From assembly GCA_020438595.1 (NCBI GenBank), contig JAGQUI010000004.1, positions 1 through 30,850 of the forward strand: 30,850 nt of DNA, read 5' to 3'. A program made the position numbers and the translations under genes. This DNA is from Propionibacteriaceae bacterium (GTDB lineage Bacteria; Actinomycetota; Actinomycetes; Propionibacteriales; Propionibacteriaceae). The notes below the pieces were generated by a model, which was not told the DNA's origin, ran no database searches, and worked only from the letters and a program-made list of their open reading frames with translations. This document shows positions 15,626 to 22,980 of the stretch, piece after piece; within the stretch, counting starts at the first letter, position 1; each line of letters opens with the position of its first letter.

Positions 15626-17613
15626 CGTTCCTGCCTTTCGCTGATGAGGTCGAAGACGTGGAGCGGCCCCGTCGGAGCCGCAGGGACGCTGGCTGCCGGG
15701 ACCCCGGCGATGAACTGCTGGTGGAGCAGCTGTGTGGAGAGGATGGCGAGCACGCGCATGTTGTCGGTGTTGCCGAACCGGGCGCTGCGCGCCCGCGCCT
15801 TCTGCATCAGGCCGGCCACCTGGCCGGGCTCGAACACGCCGGCTTCCAGTATCGCCGAGGCAGAGGTGACGTCCCTGACCCAGTCCGGTGATCCGGCGCC
15901 GAAGAAGCTGGCCGCGTCCGGAGCCCGGTACGGCTGCTTCGGACGGCGCAGGATCGCTTCCGGGACCAGGTCGGAAAAGGCGTACTTGAGCAGGAATTTC
16001 TCATCCAGCCCGAAGAGCTTGTGCCGAGCCGGGAGGGCGTTCGCGAACGCGACCACGTTCGGGTCGAGGAAGGGGAACCGTCCCTCCACCGAGTTGGCCA
16101 TCAGCATCCGGTCCCCTTGGGACGCGAGGATGTAGCCGGGGAGCAGGGTCGTCATCTCGAGCCACTGGGCCCGTGCCAGCGGATCCCAATCCGCGCTCTT
16201 GGCGGGAAGGGCCAAAGCCAGGTCGGGGAGCGACTCGGCGTCCATCTCTGAGCGAAGGTTCGCGGTGAGCATCGAGCGCAGCGCGGCGGTCGAGTTCCAG
16301 CGTGGCCGGTGTGACATCGCCGGATCACTCGGGTCGAGGTCCTTGCCGAAGAAGCTGCGAGCAAAGGCCGGCGCCCGGCTTGGGTTCCTCGCCATCCACG
16401 GGTACAACAACTCGGCGGCGCGGTCGCGCAGCGACGAGTCGGGGTTGCGCGCCCAGAAGGTGCGCACCCGTGCCTCGCGATAGATGTCATAGCCCCCCAA
16501 CACCTCGTCAGCGCCCTCACCGGTGACCACGACCTTGTAGCCGCTCTGGCGGACAAGCCTGGAGAGTAGGAACAGGGGCGCGGGCGCGGAACGCAGAATC
16601 GGCGACTCTGCGTGACGGACGACATCCGGAAACACCTCGGCGATGTCCCGCGCGGAGACAACGACGTCGTGGTGACGGGTGCCGAGGCGCTCAGCCATCA
16701 GCCGCTGGTAGTGGCCTTCGTCGAACTCGGCGTCGGCGAATCGCAGCGAGAACGTGTCGAGGGGAGCGTTGGTGAAGTGGCGGATCACCGCGGTCGTGAC
16801 CGAGGAGTCGATGCCTCCGGACAGGTACGCGCCGACCGGAACGTCACTGCGCTCGAAACGTATCCTTGTGGCTTCGATCAGCCGTTCACGCAGACCGGCT
16901 GCGTTCTCGTCGAGGTCCTGTCCGGGCTCACCGCCGCGATCAGGGAAGTCGATCGTCCAGTACGGCCGGCTGCGGAAGCCGTCGCTGTCATAGGTCGCCA
17001 GGTGCCCGGGTGGCAGTTGGCTGATCCCTGCGAACGGCGTCCGTGGGGCGATCGTCGACCAGTATGTGAAGACTTGGTCGAGGCCTACCGGATCGAACGC
17101 TCGCGGCACGGCTGGATCGGCGAAGATGGCCTTCACCTCGGACGCGAAGACGATCCCCTGGCTGCTCAGGTGATAGTAGAGCGGACGGACGCCCATTCGA
17201 TCCCTGGAGAGCACCAGCCGGTTGTACCGTCGATCCCAGATGCCGATCGCCCACTGCCCGTTGAAGCGGGTGAAAGCTTCTTCGCCCCACTCCTCCCACG
17301 CGTGCACGATCACCTCCGTATCACTGGCGGTGCGGAACGTGTGGCCACGGGCACGGAGTTCGGTACCCAGTTCGACGTAGTTGAAGATCTCGCCGTTGAA
17401 CGTGACCCAGACGGTCCCATCCTCGTTGCTCATTGGCTGGACCCCGCCGGCGGTGTCGATGATGGCGAGGCGGGTCTGACCGAGAACGGCCATCCGGTCG
17501 CGGACGTAGCCGGTGTCGTCGGGACCTCTGTGGCTCAACTGGGTCGTCATCGCGGTGACGAGGCCGGGGTCCGGCTCCCGACCGAGAGTTACGACGCCGC
17601 AGATGCCGCACAT
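15622..17613 (-). CDS. asnB: AsnB-type glutamine-dependent amidotransferase
   Basis: A 663-residue class II amidotransferase. Cys2 of MCGICG is the glutaminase nucleophile, and LSHRGPDD, TRLAIID, FNGEIFNY and SDTEVIVHAWEEWGEE complete the Ntn domain. The synthetase half has the PP-loop SGGIDSS at residues 265-271 and GEGADEVLGGY from residue 365. Biochemically it hydrolyses glutamine and amidates an adenylated carboxylate; asparagine formation is the reference reaction. AsnB-like proteins in polysaccharide loci, such as Pseudomonas WbpS, are thought to form uronamides, and others serve natural-product pathways, so the substrate here is open. Its ATG at 17613 shares a base with the stop of the upstream carrier-like gene (TGATG), and its stop overlaps the NadE-like gene. 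It looks intact. Confidence 0.88.
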   Translation of the reverse strand: MCGICGVVTLGREPDPGLVTAMTTQLSHRGPDDTGYVRDRMAVLGQTRLAIIDTAGGVQPMSNEDGTVWVTFNGEIFNYVELGTELRARGHTFRTASDTEVIVHAWEEWGEEAFTRFNGQWAIGIWDRRYNRLVLSRDRMGVRPLYYHLSSQGIVFASEVKAIFADPAVPRAFDPVGLDQVFTYWSTIAPRTPFAGISQLPPGHLATYDSDGFRSRPYWTIDFPDRGGEPGQDLDENAAGLRERLIEATRIRFERSDVPVGAYLSGGIDSSVTTAVIRHFTNAPLDTFSLRFADAEFDEGHYQRLMAERLGTRHHDVVVSARDIAEVFPDVVRHAESPILRSAPAPLFLLSRLVRQSGYKVVVTGEGADEVLGGYDIYREARVRTFWARNPDSSLRDRAAELLYPWMARNPSRAPAFARSFFGKDLDPSDPAMSHRPRWNSTAALRSMLTANLRSEMDAESLPDLALALPAKSADWDPLARAQWLEMTTLLPGYILASQGDRMLMANSVEGRFPFLDPNVVAFANALPARHKLFGLDEKFLLKYAFSDLVPEAILRRPKQPYRAPDAASFFGAGSPDWVRDVTSASAILEAGVFEPGQVAGLMQKARARSARFGNTDNMRVLAILSTQLLHQQFIAGVPAASVPAAPTGPLHVFDLISERQER

Positions 17614-17822
17614 CAGGGGCCGCTCGCCGGCCGGGCCAGAAGGGCGCGCAGTGCCGCAGGGTCATCGTCGATCCCGGACGCCAGTTGGTCATCGGTCAAA
17701 GTGATGCCGAAGACGTCCTCGATGAAGATGGCCATGCGCAACGTCCGCAGTTCGGGATCATCTGTCGCGTCCGCGAGATGGGCGCTTTCGCGCAGGATCC
17801 GCTCGACGTCGGCAGTGGTCAC
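17613..17822 (-). CDS. Carrier-protein-like small protein without the phosphopantetheine serine
   Basis: A 69-residue acidic helical protein. The stretch LRTLRMAIFIEDVFGITLTD matches helix II and the following turn of acyl carrier proteins (compare IEFIESTYGIS in the adjacent gene). Counting back from the FGI turn, the position of the modifiable serine is occupied by Glu24 (DDPEL in place of a DSL-type motif), and there is no serine between residues 13 and 49. It therefore should not carry a phosphopantetheine arm. The GTG start at 17822 overlaps the canonical ACP stop as GTGA, and its stop overlaps the asnB start. It may serve as a structural partner or allosteric subunit for the AsnB-like enzyme or the true ACP. 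The carrier fold is inferred from sequence pattern only. Confidence 0.65.
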   Translation of the reverse strand: MTTADVERILRESAHLADATDDPELRTLRMAIFIEDVFGITLTDDQLASGIDDDPAALRALLARPASGP

Positions 17823-18088
17823 GCCACCCCCGCGGAGCTACCGATCTTGGTGCCGATGTACCGGGTGAGATTGGAAATGCTGCCCAGGTTCTCCGGCACG
17901 GTCTCGCTGTCGGCCACGCTGATGCCGTATGTGGACTCGATGAACTCGATCATCTCCAGGACTCCAGTGGAATCCAGAATGCCCGTCTCGAGCAGTGAAT
18001 CGGTATCGGCCGGCATTCGCGACTCGTCACCGAACAGGTATGCCTCCGAGATGAAGTCTCTGAGGTCGGCAGTAACCTGCGCATCCAT
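17819..18088 (-). CDS. Acyl carrier protein
   Basis: An 89-residue acidic protein with the classic carrier core: LLETGILDSTGVLEMIEF, in which Ser40 (ILDST) is the predicted phosphopantetheine site, then IESTYGISVAD and a third helix ending in YIGTKIG. It is a dedicated carrier, distinct in sequence from fatty-acid AcpP. The ATG at 18088 follows CAGGGGGGCAAC. The frame upstream is open for a long way, but that is only the antisense of the ligase gene. It is the first gene of a minus-strand operon (ACP, serine-less homologue, AsnB-like, NadE-like) with 1- to 4-base overlaps, and is divergent from an AMP-forming ligase. The ligase probably loads it, and the AcpS homologue at 20608 probably converts it to the holo form; both are inferences from gene order. 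Confidence 0.88.
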   Translation of the reverse strand: MDAQVTADLRDFISEAYLFGDESRMPADTDSLLETGILDSTGVLEMIEFIESTYGISVADSETVPENLGSISNLTRYIGTKIGSSAGVA

Positions 18089-18235
18089 GTTGCCCCCCTG
18101 AACACGTCTGATCATGCTGACCCGGATCGACCGGGTGAAGCTACTGTAGTATGCCACCCACCCGAGGATCAGGGTCGCATTGTTACCAGTCCGCGGTTGT
18201 AGGGGAGCTCTTCCGATCCGGCGAGGGGGATGCGG
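18089..18235. promoter_or_regulatory. Divergent control region between the ACP operon and the ligase operon
   Basis: This 147-base gap must hold both promoters. A perfect inverted repeat, acccgg-atcga-ccgggt, spans 18120-18136, and a nearby 9-base palindrome ctactgtag lies at 18141-18149. On the minus strand TACAGT (18148 to 18143) or CATACT (18153 to 18148) could be the -10 box of the ACP operon. The inverted repeat would then sit just downstream in the leader, where it could act as an operator or RNA hairpin. The plus-strand promoter is not clear. Confidence 0.45.
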
Positions 18236-19735
18236 ATGCGACCAGGTGAGGCACTGCTCAACATCAGCGACTTCCTGCTCGCCGGTGGGCACGATGACGA
18301 CGTGGCGGTCATCGACGGTCGCAGTCGGTATACCTACGCGGAACTCCGAGTCCATGCCGCCCGGATCGTCGCCGAACTCGAGCGTTCCGGCGTGGAACCC
18401 GGCTCGGCGATCGGCGTGCTGGCAGCCAACTCGTTCTTCTGGGTCGCGGCCTACCTGGCCGCGATGAAGCTCGGAGTGGTCGTGCCGCTCTCCGAGCGGA
18501 ACACCGTGGGCGATCTCGCTGCGCAGGCGGAATGGGTGGATCTGGCGGCCGTCCTGATCGATCGGCGGGCGGAGCGCCGGCTCGGTGCTGCCTTTGGCGA
18601 CCGGCTGCGCGTCACCGACGCGATCCTCGCGGGAACTGCGGAGGCGAACTGGCCGGACCGCGTCACCGACCCGGCATCTGACGCCGCGTTGATGTTCACC
18701 TCGGGCACGACCTCCCGCCCCAAGGCAGTGCGGGTCACGCACGCGAACCTGAGGGCGAACACCGAATCCATCGTCAGCTACCTCGAACTGGGTCGCGGCG
18801 ACCGGATGCTGGTGATCCTTCCGTTCCACTACTGCTTCGGGGCGTCGCTGCTGCACACTCACCTGGCGGTGGGCGGCAGCGTGGTGCTGTGCAACACGTT
18901 CACGTTCCCCGAGACCGCCGTGGATCTGATCGAGACCGAATCGTGCACGGGTCTTGCGGGCGTGCCTTCCTCGTTCCAGCTCCTGCTGCGCGCGAGCAGT
19001 TACGCCACCCGGATCCTGCCGTCCCTCCGGCTGGTCCAGCAGGCCGGAGGTCGGTTGGCGCCACCGCAGATCGAGCAGCTTGCGGCCGCCCAGCCCGGAA
19101 GCAGACTGTTCGTCATGTACGGGCAGACGGAGGCGACCGCCCGGTTGTCGTACCTGCCTCCGGACATGCTGTCGACGAAGCTCGGGTCGATCGGCCGGGG
19201 AATTCCCGGCGTGCGGCTGCGCGTGCTGGACGAGGCCGGCCTGCCGGTGCCGTCGGGGGTCGAGGGTGAGATCGTTGCGAGCGGTGCCAACATCTCGCCC
19301 GGCTATCATCGCGATCCAGAGGCGACGGCCCGGAAGTTCCCGGGCGGTGACCTGCGCACCGGCGACCTCGCGACGGTGGACTCCGACGGCTACATCTTCA
19401 TCGTGGGCCGCAGCGGGGAGTTCATCAAGTCGTGGGGGCACCGGGTGTCGCCACAGCAGATCGAGGAGTCGGCCCTCACTCACCCCGCCGTCGCCGAGGC
19501 GGCAGTGGTCGGCCTGCCCGACGAAGCAGCCGGGGAGGCGATAGCGCTGGCGGTGGTGCCGGTGGAGGGGGTCACTCCCGATTCTGCGGAACTGATCAAG
19601 CACTTGGCGAACCTGCTGCCGAAGCACATGCTGCCGTCGTCGGTGCACATCTTGGCGGCATTCCCGCTCAACGCCAGTGGCAAGGTTGCCCGTCCGGAGC
19701 TGCGCCGACTCCTCGAGGTTGCCCGGGCGCGGTAG
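18236..19735 (+). CDS. AMP-forming acyl/aminoacyl ligase (ANL superfamily)
   Basis: A 499-residue adenylating enzyme. The P-loop-like motif MFTSGTTSRPKAV begins at residue 153; YGQTEATARLSYLPP, TGDLATVDSDGYIFIVGR (TGD at 375-377) and the terminal NASGKVARPEL with K483 are the standard adenylation motifs. Such enzymes activate a carboxylic or amino acid with ATP and pass it to a thiol, either CoA or a carrier protein. The dedicated ACP gene next door, divergently transcribed, argues for carrier loading as by DltA. The substrate cannot be read from sequence without a pocket comparison. ATG codons occur at 18230 and 18236; the second is better spaced from the GAGGGG at 18223-18228. The SGNH gene starts 36 bases after its stop. 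Confidence 0.87.
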   Translation: MRPGEALLNISDFLLAGGHDDDVAVIDGRSRYTYAELRVHAARIVAELERSGVEPGSAIGVLAANSFFWVAAYLAAMKLGVVVPLSERNTVGDLAAQAEWVDLAAVLIDRRAERRLGAAFGDRLRVTDAILAGTAEANWPDRVTDPASDAALMFTSGTTSRPKAVRVTHANLRANTESIVSYLELGRGDRMLVILPFHYCFGASLLHTHLAVGGSVVLCNTFTFPETAVDLIETESCTGLAGVPSSFQLLLRASSYATRILPSLRLVQQAGGRLAPPQIEQLAAAQPGSRLFVMYGQTEATARLSYLPPDMLSTKLGSIGRGIPGVRLRVLDEAGLPVPSGVEGEIVASGANISPGYHRDPEATARKFPGGDLRTGDLATVDSDGYIFIVGRSGEFIKSWGHRVSPQQIEESALTHPAVAEAAVVGLPDEAAGEAIALAVVPVEGVTPDSAELIKHLANLLPKHMLPSSVHILAAFPLNASGKVARPELRRLLEVARAR

Positions 19736-19771
19736 GCTTGGCCGCTCCAGTGGTTGAGGGGGGCGACGATC

Positions 19772-20599
19772 ATGAAACTGGGGCGTGGCAGGGTACTCGG
19801 GGCAGCGGCGCTGGCTGCGCTCGGCGTGATCGGCTTCGTCGGGGTCCTGCTCACCATTGAGCCGAGGAGGACCGCCATGCCCGCGCTCGACGTGGCCACC
19901 AGCACGATCAGCACCGACGAACTCACCGAGGCGGCTCGGGTGAAGGTCTTCTTCGGGCACGTGTCGGTCGGCGAGAACATCCTGTCCGGCGTCGGCACCC
20001 TGTACCGGGAGCTGGGCGTGCCGGAAGCGTCGATGACCGAGTTCGACCGGGATGGCGCGCTGCCCCTGGTGGCGCCCGAGGGCGGCATCGTGCACACGAT
20101 CATCGGCGACAACGAGGATCCACTCGGCAAGCTGAAGAACTTCGACACGGTGCTGCGTGCGGGCCTGGCCGACGAGATCGACGTCGCCGTCCTGAAGTTC
20201 TGCTACGTCGATATCACCCGCTCGACTGACGTGACCAGCCTTTTCCAGCAGTACCGCACGACGCTTGCGGCGCTCGAGCGGGACTTCCCGGAGGTCACCT
20301 TCGTGCACTCGACGGCACCGTTGATGGTGACGCCGTCGGGGGTCAAGGCAACGCTCAAGTCCTGGCTCGGGCGCGACGACAACGTCGCCAGGGAGCAGTA
20401 CAACACCCTGATGCGTCAGGCCTACGAGCCGGAGCGACTCTTCGACATCGCGGCGGTGGAGGGCACCGCACCGAACGGTGCACGCTCGATCGCCCTCTAC
20501 GACGGCTACACGACCGACGGCGGACACCTCAACGAGACGGGCAGTGCGCTCGTCGCCGCGGAGCTCCTCCGGCTGATCGCTGCCGGCGACGTGTCCTGA
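19772..20599 (+). CDS. Membrane-anchored SGNH-fold hydrolase or acyltransferase
   Basis: A 275-residue protein with an N-terminal hydrophobic segment (about residues 8-29) following MKLGRGR, either an uncleaved anchor or a signal peptide, so the catalytic part should be extracytoplasmic. VFFGHVSVGENI at 59-70 places the putative nucleophile at Ser65 in a GHxSVGxN block, in place of the usual GDS. TTDGGHLNETG near the end supplies D249 and H252 of a Ser-His-Asp triad, so the SGNH fold is likely. LKFCYVDI and STAPLMVTP are other conserved blocks. All of these recur in the SGNH domain of the protein encoded at 25112-26503. It lies between the ligase and AcpS genes, suggesting that it transfers or removes the carrier-derived group on the exported glycan, as DltD does in D-alanylation. 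The ATG at 19772 follows GAGGGGGG. Confidence 0.72.
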   Translation: MKLGRGRVLGAAALAALGVIGFVGVLLTIEPRRTAMPALDVATSTISTDELTEAARVKVFFGHVSVGENILSGVGTLYRELGVPEASMTEFDRDGALPLVAPEGGIVHTIIGDNEDPLGKLKNFDTVLRAGLADEIDVAVLKFCYVDITRSTDVTSLFQQYRTTLAALERDFPEVTFVHSTAPLMVTPSGVKATLKSWLGRDDNVAREQYNTLMRQAYEPERLFDIAAVEGTAPNGARSIALYDGYTTDGGHLNETGSALVAAELLRLIAAGDVS

Positions 20600-20607
20600 A
20601 GCCGGTC

Positions 20608-20988
20608 GTGTCCATTCACGGGATCGGGATCGACGCCGCGGACGTGCCCCGGATCAGCCGCCTGCAGCGGTCCTCCGGCGGCTTCGTCCGGCACTGGTTC
20701 ACCCGTGACGAGATCGCCCGGTGCGATGCGGCCGAGCGACCCGAGTTGGCCTACGCAGGGCGGTTCGCCGCGAAGGAAGCAGTATGGAAAGCCCTGCGGC
20801 TCGAGGGATGGCCCGGCGCGGTGCCGTGGCGCCTGATTGCAATCCGCGACGAGGGCGTTCGAGTGCGCGTCGAACTGGCCGGGGAGGTCGCCACCCGCGC
20901 CGCCGATGCCGGTATCGGCCCGATCCAGGTGGACTGGCTAGTCGCGGATTCGGTGGCGGTGGCCGTGGCGATCGCCGAGTCGCGGTAG
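20608..20988 (+). CDS. acpS: Holo-ACP synthase (4'-phosphopantetheinyl transferase)
   Basis: A 126-residue AcpS-type transferase that moves the phosphopantetheine arm of CoA onto a carrier-protein serine. GIGIDAADVPRI at residues 5-16 carries the metal-binding Asp (D9), and RFAAKEAVWKAL carries the second ligand (E57) and the catalytic Lys. WFTRDEIARC and the C-terminal DSVAVAVAIAE also fit. The GTG at 20608 begins eight bases after the SGNH stop, so it is in the ligase operon. A private AcpS inside the locus supports a functional link to the ACP at 17819. It could also be the genome's only AcpS, which cannot be excluded here. It converges with the PIG-L gene, with 18 bases between their stops. 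Confidence 0.85.
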   Translation: MSIHGIGIDAADVPRISRLQRSSGGFVRHWFTRDEIARCDAAERPELAYAGRFAAKEAVWKALRLEGWPGAVPWRLIAIRDEGVRVRVELAGEVATRAADAGIGPIQVDWLVADSVAVAVAIAESR

Positions 20989-21006
20989 ACCGTGCGCAGT
21001 GTGCAC

Positions 21007-21789
21007 TCACACCGGGGCGGTGCGGAAGAGGAGTTCGTGTTGCCCGCCGGCGTTCGCGAGGACGGTCGAGGGCAAGCCCACCCACTCCTGATCGGGTGGA
21101 ACGGCGTCTGGCCGGTGCAACTGCGAGGCGTGTGCGTCGAGTGCGTGCCGCTTCTGCGGGCCGTACGGTTCGGTGGACACCTTCAGGGCGCGACCGGGTA
21201 GCAGCCGGATCAGCGCCGCTCGGGTCGAGGCCAGTCGGTCGCCACGCCGTAGGGGCCAGGTGTCCCACAGCCAGACCGGATACTCCAGCAGCGTCACGCC
21301 AGGAACCGTCGCCGCCGCCAGCCGCGCCGCCCGACCGACCGCTGCGTGATCGGGATGGGGTTCGGCGGCACACGTCGCGTAGCACTCGTCCGGCCTGAGT
21401 TCAACCAGAAGCTCGATCAGTCGGGCGGCGACGAACTCCTCGTGTGCAGCGACAGTGCCATCCTCGAGGCCGAGCCAGTGGACGGACGTGCCTGAAACGC
21501 CCAGCCGCGCGGCGGCCTCGGTCAGTTCGGAGCGCCGCAGCCCGGCGAGTTCCTCTGGCCTCAGTGAATCGCTGCGGTGGGAGTGCCGTCCATCCGTCAC
21601 CACGACCAGGGTGACAGGGGTGTCCTGAGCGCGCTTGCGCAGGATCGTGGCCCCGCAGCCCAGGGTCTCGTCGTCGGGATGGGGCGCGACGACCACGGCG
21701 CTGCGCACTCCCGTCGTTGGCGTTGCGTCGGCGGCCGCGACCGTTGCCAGTCTCCGGAACGCCGTCCTCGCCAGTCCCAGCATCGACAT
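21007..21789 (-). CDS. PIG-L/LmbE-family deacetylase
   Basis: A 260-residue zinc-dependent N-deacetylase-like protein. VVVAPHPDDETLGCGA holds the metal-binding HPDDE at residues 37-41, VVTDGRHSH is the second conserved block, and EPHPDHAAVG provides the third metal-binding His. The family removes N-acetyl groups from sugars (GlcNAc-PI, GlcNAc-inositol in mycothiol synthesis, teicoplanin-type substrates). In a glycan locus a sugar N-deacetylation is likely, leaving a free amine that could then be acylated. The ATG at 21789 follows GAGGGAGAGCC; a second ATG two codons later is also possible. It is divergent from the GT4 gene, sharing a control region of about 75 bases. Confidence 0.85.
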   Translation of the reverse strand: MSMLGLARTAFRRLATVAAADATPTTGVRSAVVVAPHPDDETLGCGATILRKRAQDTPVTLVVVTDGRHSHRSDSLRPEELAGLRRSELTEAAARLGVSGTSVHWLGLEDGTVAAHEEFVAARLIELLVELRPDECYATCAAEPHPDHAAVGRAARLAAATVPGVTLLEYPVWLWDTWPLRRGDRLASTRAALIRLLPGRALKVSTEPYGPQKRHALDAHASQLHRPDAVPPDQEWVGLPSTVLANAGGQHELLFRTAPV

Positions 21790-21864
21790 GGCTCTCCCTC
21801 TGCGGGCCGTCTTCCGCTCTTCGATAAGCTCTGATGTCTGGTATCCCAGTGGAAGGTGCTCCCG

Positions 21865-22959
21865 TTGCGCAACCCTGCCGTCTCTGCGACCGCGCATCTC
21901 TCGCATGCATGGCGGGACGCCCGGCTGGCCAGGCTCCGTACGCCTCCCCGGGTCCGCTTCGGTTCGTCGAACGGTGCCCCGCCTCGCATCTTCTACCTTT
22001 CCCCGGACGCGCCCAGCGCGAGCGGGGGCGTGCGCGTGATCTACCGGCACGTGGATCTTCTGAACCAACTGGGATTCGACGCGGCCGTCCTTCACAAGCG
22101 GTCGTCCTATCGTGCGCACTGGTTCCAGAACCGGACCAGGCTCGCTGCCGCGCGAGACGTCGTCCTCACCGATCAGGACGTGCTGGTCGTCCCGGAGATC
22201 TATGGTGGGAAGCTCTCGAGCCTAGCCGGGGGGCCCCGCATCGTTGTTCTGAACCAAGGTGCCTACTACACATTCGCAGGCATCCCGCTGGAGGAGGCGG
22301 CAAAGCTCCGCGACTTCCCGATCGAGGCGATCCTGACCGTCTCGGAGGACAGCCTGCGCCTGCTCGGGGCCGTGTTCGAGAACACCCCGATTCACCACGT
22401 GCGCTCCGTGATCGACGGTTTGGTCTTCCACCCGCCTGCCGCCGGAGAGGGACGGCGGCGCCTCGCCTACGTCACCAGCCGTCGCAGCATCGAACGCGGG
22501 CATGTCCTCGGCGCGCTCGCGATCCGGGGTCGGCTGAAGGGCTGGGAAACGGTGGCGATCGAGGCGCTGTCCGAGCAAGAGGTCGCCGCGGCGCTGCGGA
22601 GTTCAGCGATCTTCCTGAGCTTCAGCCAGCTGGACGGCTTCGGGCTCCCGCCGGTCGAGGCGATGGCCTGCGGGTGCTACGTCGTCGGCTTTCATGGGCA
22701 GGGCGGCCAGGAGTACTTCGACCCGGCCTACTCCCATCCCGTTCCCGACGCGGACGTGCTCGCCTTCGTTCGCGCTGTCGAGGACGCTGCGGTGGCGTAC
22801 GACTGCGATCCTGTGCCGTTGACCCGGGCCGGGCTCGAGGCGTCGAAGACGGTGCTGGAGCGGTACAACGAGGCCGGTCTCCGTGACGACCTGTCCGCCT
22901 TCTGTCAGTCGCTGGGGCTGGAGCCGGGCGCGTCTGCAGAGGTGCCGACCAATCCCTGA
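21865..22959 (+). CDS. GT4-like glycosyltransferase
   Basis: A GT-B-fold transferase of about 364 residues. RIFYLSPDAPSASGGVRVIY near residues 40-60 is the acceptor-side glycine loop of family 4 enzymes. The C-terminal donor domain shows AIFLSFSQLDGFGLPPVEAM followed by ACGCYVVGF and GGQEYF, i.e. the E-x7-E-like nucleotide-sugar-binding region. No signal peptide or transmembrane helix is seen; it should be a cytoplasmic or peripheral enzyme. Two starts are possible: GTG at 21856, or TTG at 21865, which has GGAAGG eight bases upstream and is preferred. Donor and acceptor are not predictable. A TAAGCT hexamer at 21825-21830 may be the -10 box. It converges with the leucine-rich-repeat-like lipoprotein gene. 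Confidence 0.8.
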   Translation: MRNPAVSATAHLSHAWRDARLARLRTPPRVRFGSSNGAPPRIFYLSPDAPSASGGVRVIYRHVDLLNQLGFDAAVLHKRSSYRAHWFQNRTRLAAARDVVLTDQDVLVVPEIYGGKLSSLAGGPRIVVLNQGAYYTFAGIPLEEAAKLRDFPIEAILTVSEDSLRLLGAVFENTPIHHVRSVIDGLVFHPPAAGEGRRRLAYVTSRRSIERGHVLGALAIRGRLKGWETVAIEALSEQEVAAALRSSAIFLSFSQLDGFGLPPVEAMACGCYVVGFHGQGGQEYFDPAYSHPVPDADVLAFVRAVEDAAVAYDCDPVPLTRAGLEASKTVLERYNEAGLRDDLSAFCQSLGLEPGASAEVPTNP

Positions 22960-22980
22960 GCGAGCCCTCGCCCCGAGCGA

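Noticed and set aside
1370..19740. TAnnnT hexamers (TAGGTT, TACGCT, TAGCAT, TAGGAT, TAGGCT) before several glycan genes as one shared promoter class
   Set aside because: The hexamers are similar, but their -35 regions and distances to the start codons differ (about 40-86 bases). With GC-rich background the pattern could be chance.
18089..20527. A very long minus-strand open frame running upstream of the ACP gene
   Set aside because: It lies antisense to the AMP-forming ligase and SGNH genes, reads as low-complexity Arg/His/Gly-rich sequence, and the ACP has its own ATG with a strong ribosome site at 18088.
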